DNA from: an uncultured bacterium
GTDB taxonomy: Bacteria > Bipolaricaulota > Bipolaricaulia > UBA7950 > UBA9294
Assembly (NCBI GenBank): GCA_903859225.1
Contig: CAIOLV010000034.1
Coordinates: 1 to 9,323, forward strand
DNA length: 9,323 nt
Direction: 5' to 3'
Below, in pieces: positions 8,633-9,323 of this stretch. A program made the translations under genes and the position numbers. Numbering within the stretch: the stretch's first letter is position 1; the number at the start of each line of letters is the position of its first letter. The notes below the pieces were generated by a model. The model saw only the letters and a list, made by a program, of their open reading frames with translations, made no database searches and was not told where the DNA came from.

Positions 8633-9323
8633 TACATTTCCTCCGGCGCGGTCATCCCGAGGATTCGGAGGGACTCACTCAGGACGATGCGTGCGCCGGC
8701 GAGGAGAGCGAGCCGCGCCCGTACCACGGCGTCCGCTTCGCCGAGGACGCGGTTCCTGTCGTAGTACGCGTGAAACGTTCGCGCTACGTCGAGCGCGTAC
8801 TCGGCGAGCAGATGCGGCGCAAACGACTCCCCCGCGGTGCGGACGATCTCGGGGAAGAGGTCGAGCTTCTTGATCATCGACAGGTCGTCGGCCGTGTCGA
8901 GCGGCGCGAGGTCGGCGGACTCGAGGTTCAGTCCGAGCGCGCCCGCCTTGCGGAAGAGCGACGCGATCCGCGTGTGCGCGTACTGAATGTACGTCGCCGG
9001 ATTGTCGAGCGACTGGCTCTTCGCGAGGTCGAGGTCGAACTCGAGGTGCGCCTCCGGCTTGCGCGAGATCATGAAGTACCGGACCACATCGGGTCCGATC
9101 TCCTGAACGAGGTCGCGCAGCGTGACGAACCGGCCCGCTCGGGTGGACATGCGCTGCGCTGCGCCGCCTTCTTTCAGGCTGACGAACTGATGCACGGCGT
9201 AGCCGAGGAAGTCGGTCGGGACACCGAGCGCGGCAAGCGCCGCCTTGACGCACGCCTGCTCGACGACGTGGTCGGCGCCTTGGACGTCGACCACTCGGTC
9301 GAAGCCGCGCGCCCGCTTCTCGA
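8632..9323 (-). CDS. argS: Arginyl-tRNA synthetase, C-terminal part (5' end beyond right edge)
   Basis: ArgS charges tRNA-Arg with arginine using ATP. Only the last 229 codons are visible; the frame is open to the right edge, so the catalytic N-terminal half, including the HIGH motif, is outside. The visible part starts in the catalytic domain (RGFDRVVDVQGADH, about 5-18), continues with the KMSKS-type loop RMSTRAG (57-63) and FVTLRDLV, then passes into the helical DALR-type anticodon-binding domain, marked by DNPATYIQYAHTRI (106-119), and ends with LRILGMTAPEEM, a typical ArgS terminus. The loop has Thr in place of the second Lys of KMSK; to my knowledge this occurs in other bacterial ArgS proteins. 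A GTG at 9294 is an internal Val, not the start. The stop TAA at 8634-8632 overlaps the ftsY start by one base. Confidence 0.95.
   Translation of the reverse strand, partial: EKRARGFDRVVDVQGADHVVEQACVKAALAALGVPTDFLGYAVHQFVSLKEGGAAQRMSTRAGRFVTLRDLVQEIGPDVVRYFMISRKPEAHLEFDLDLAKSQSLDNPATYIQYAHTRIASLFRKAGALGLNLESADLAPLDTADDLSMIKKLDLFPEIVRTAGESFAPHLLAEYALDVARTFHAYYDRNRVLGEADAVVRARLALLAGARIVLSESLRILGMTAPEEM

Noticed and set aside
9292..9294. GTG as the start of a short 220-codon gene
   Set aside because: The frame continues upstream to the edge with good ArgS similarity, so this is an internal valine of a truncated argS.

Overview
This is a GC-rich bacterial chromosome segment of ordinary housekeeping character. 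Every gene I can support lies on the minus strand, so the genes are read here from the right edge to the left. In transcription order they are: argS (3' part only), ftsY, ppdK, a terminator-like hairpin with a candidate promoter directly after it, coaBC, a Rossmann/DUF2520 oxidoreductase, panB, panC, coaX, and the first 69 codons of a secreted VIT-domain-like protein that runs off the left edge. I saw no tRNA, rRNA, CRISPR array, insertion sequence or phage gene. The many long plus-strand open frames are antisense shadows caused by high-GC codon usage.

The right part (about 5040-9323) holds translation and secretion genes (ArgS, and the SRP receptor FtsY in the short form without an acidic A domain) and a full-length pyruvate, phosphate dikinase. 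argS and ftsY overlap by one base (TAATG). ppdK follows ftsY after a short gap of about 33 nt.

The central and left part (about 316-4990) is a compact vitamin B5/coenzyme A operon. It appears to start from its own promoter (TTGTAC-18 bp-TACAAT) next to the hairpin that closes ppdK. It encodes PanB (makes ketopantoate), a DUF2520 oxidoreductase, PanC (joins pantoate to beta-alanine), a type III pantothenate kinase (CoaX) and CoaBC (makes 4'-phosphopantetheine). All junctions inside the operon are 7-nt gaps or overlaps of 1-10 nt, which suggests translational coupling. No canonical PanE or IlvC ketopantoate reductase is present. The DUF2520 protein sits where that enzyme would be expected and is the best local candidate, in the manner of the PanG-type reductases. 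panD, coaD and coaE are not in the window.

The organism cannot be named from this sequence. It is a high-GC bacterium with strong Shine-Dalgarno sites, a minimal FtsY, type III PanK and an ATP-recycling PPDK. That would suit several less-studied phyla (for example Acidobacteriota- or Bipolaricaulota-like lineages), but this is only a guess. The window is mostly conventional. The points most worth a second look are the probable PanG-type reductase, the terminator/promoter hinge, the non-E. coli-like active-site flap of CoaC, and the unexplained VIT-domain gene with phased repeats upstream of it.
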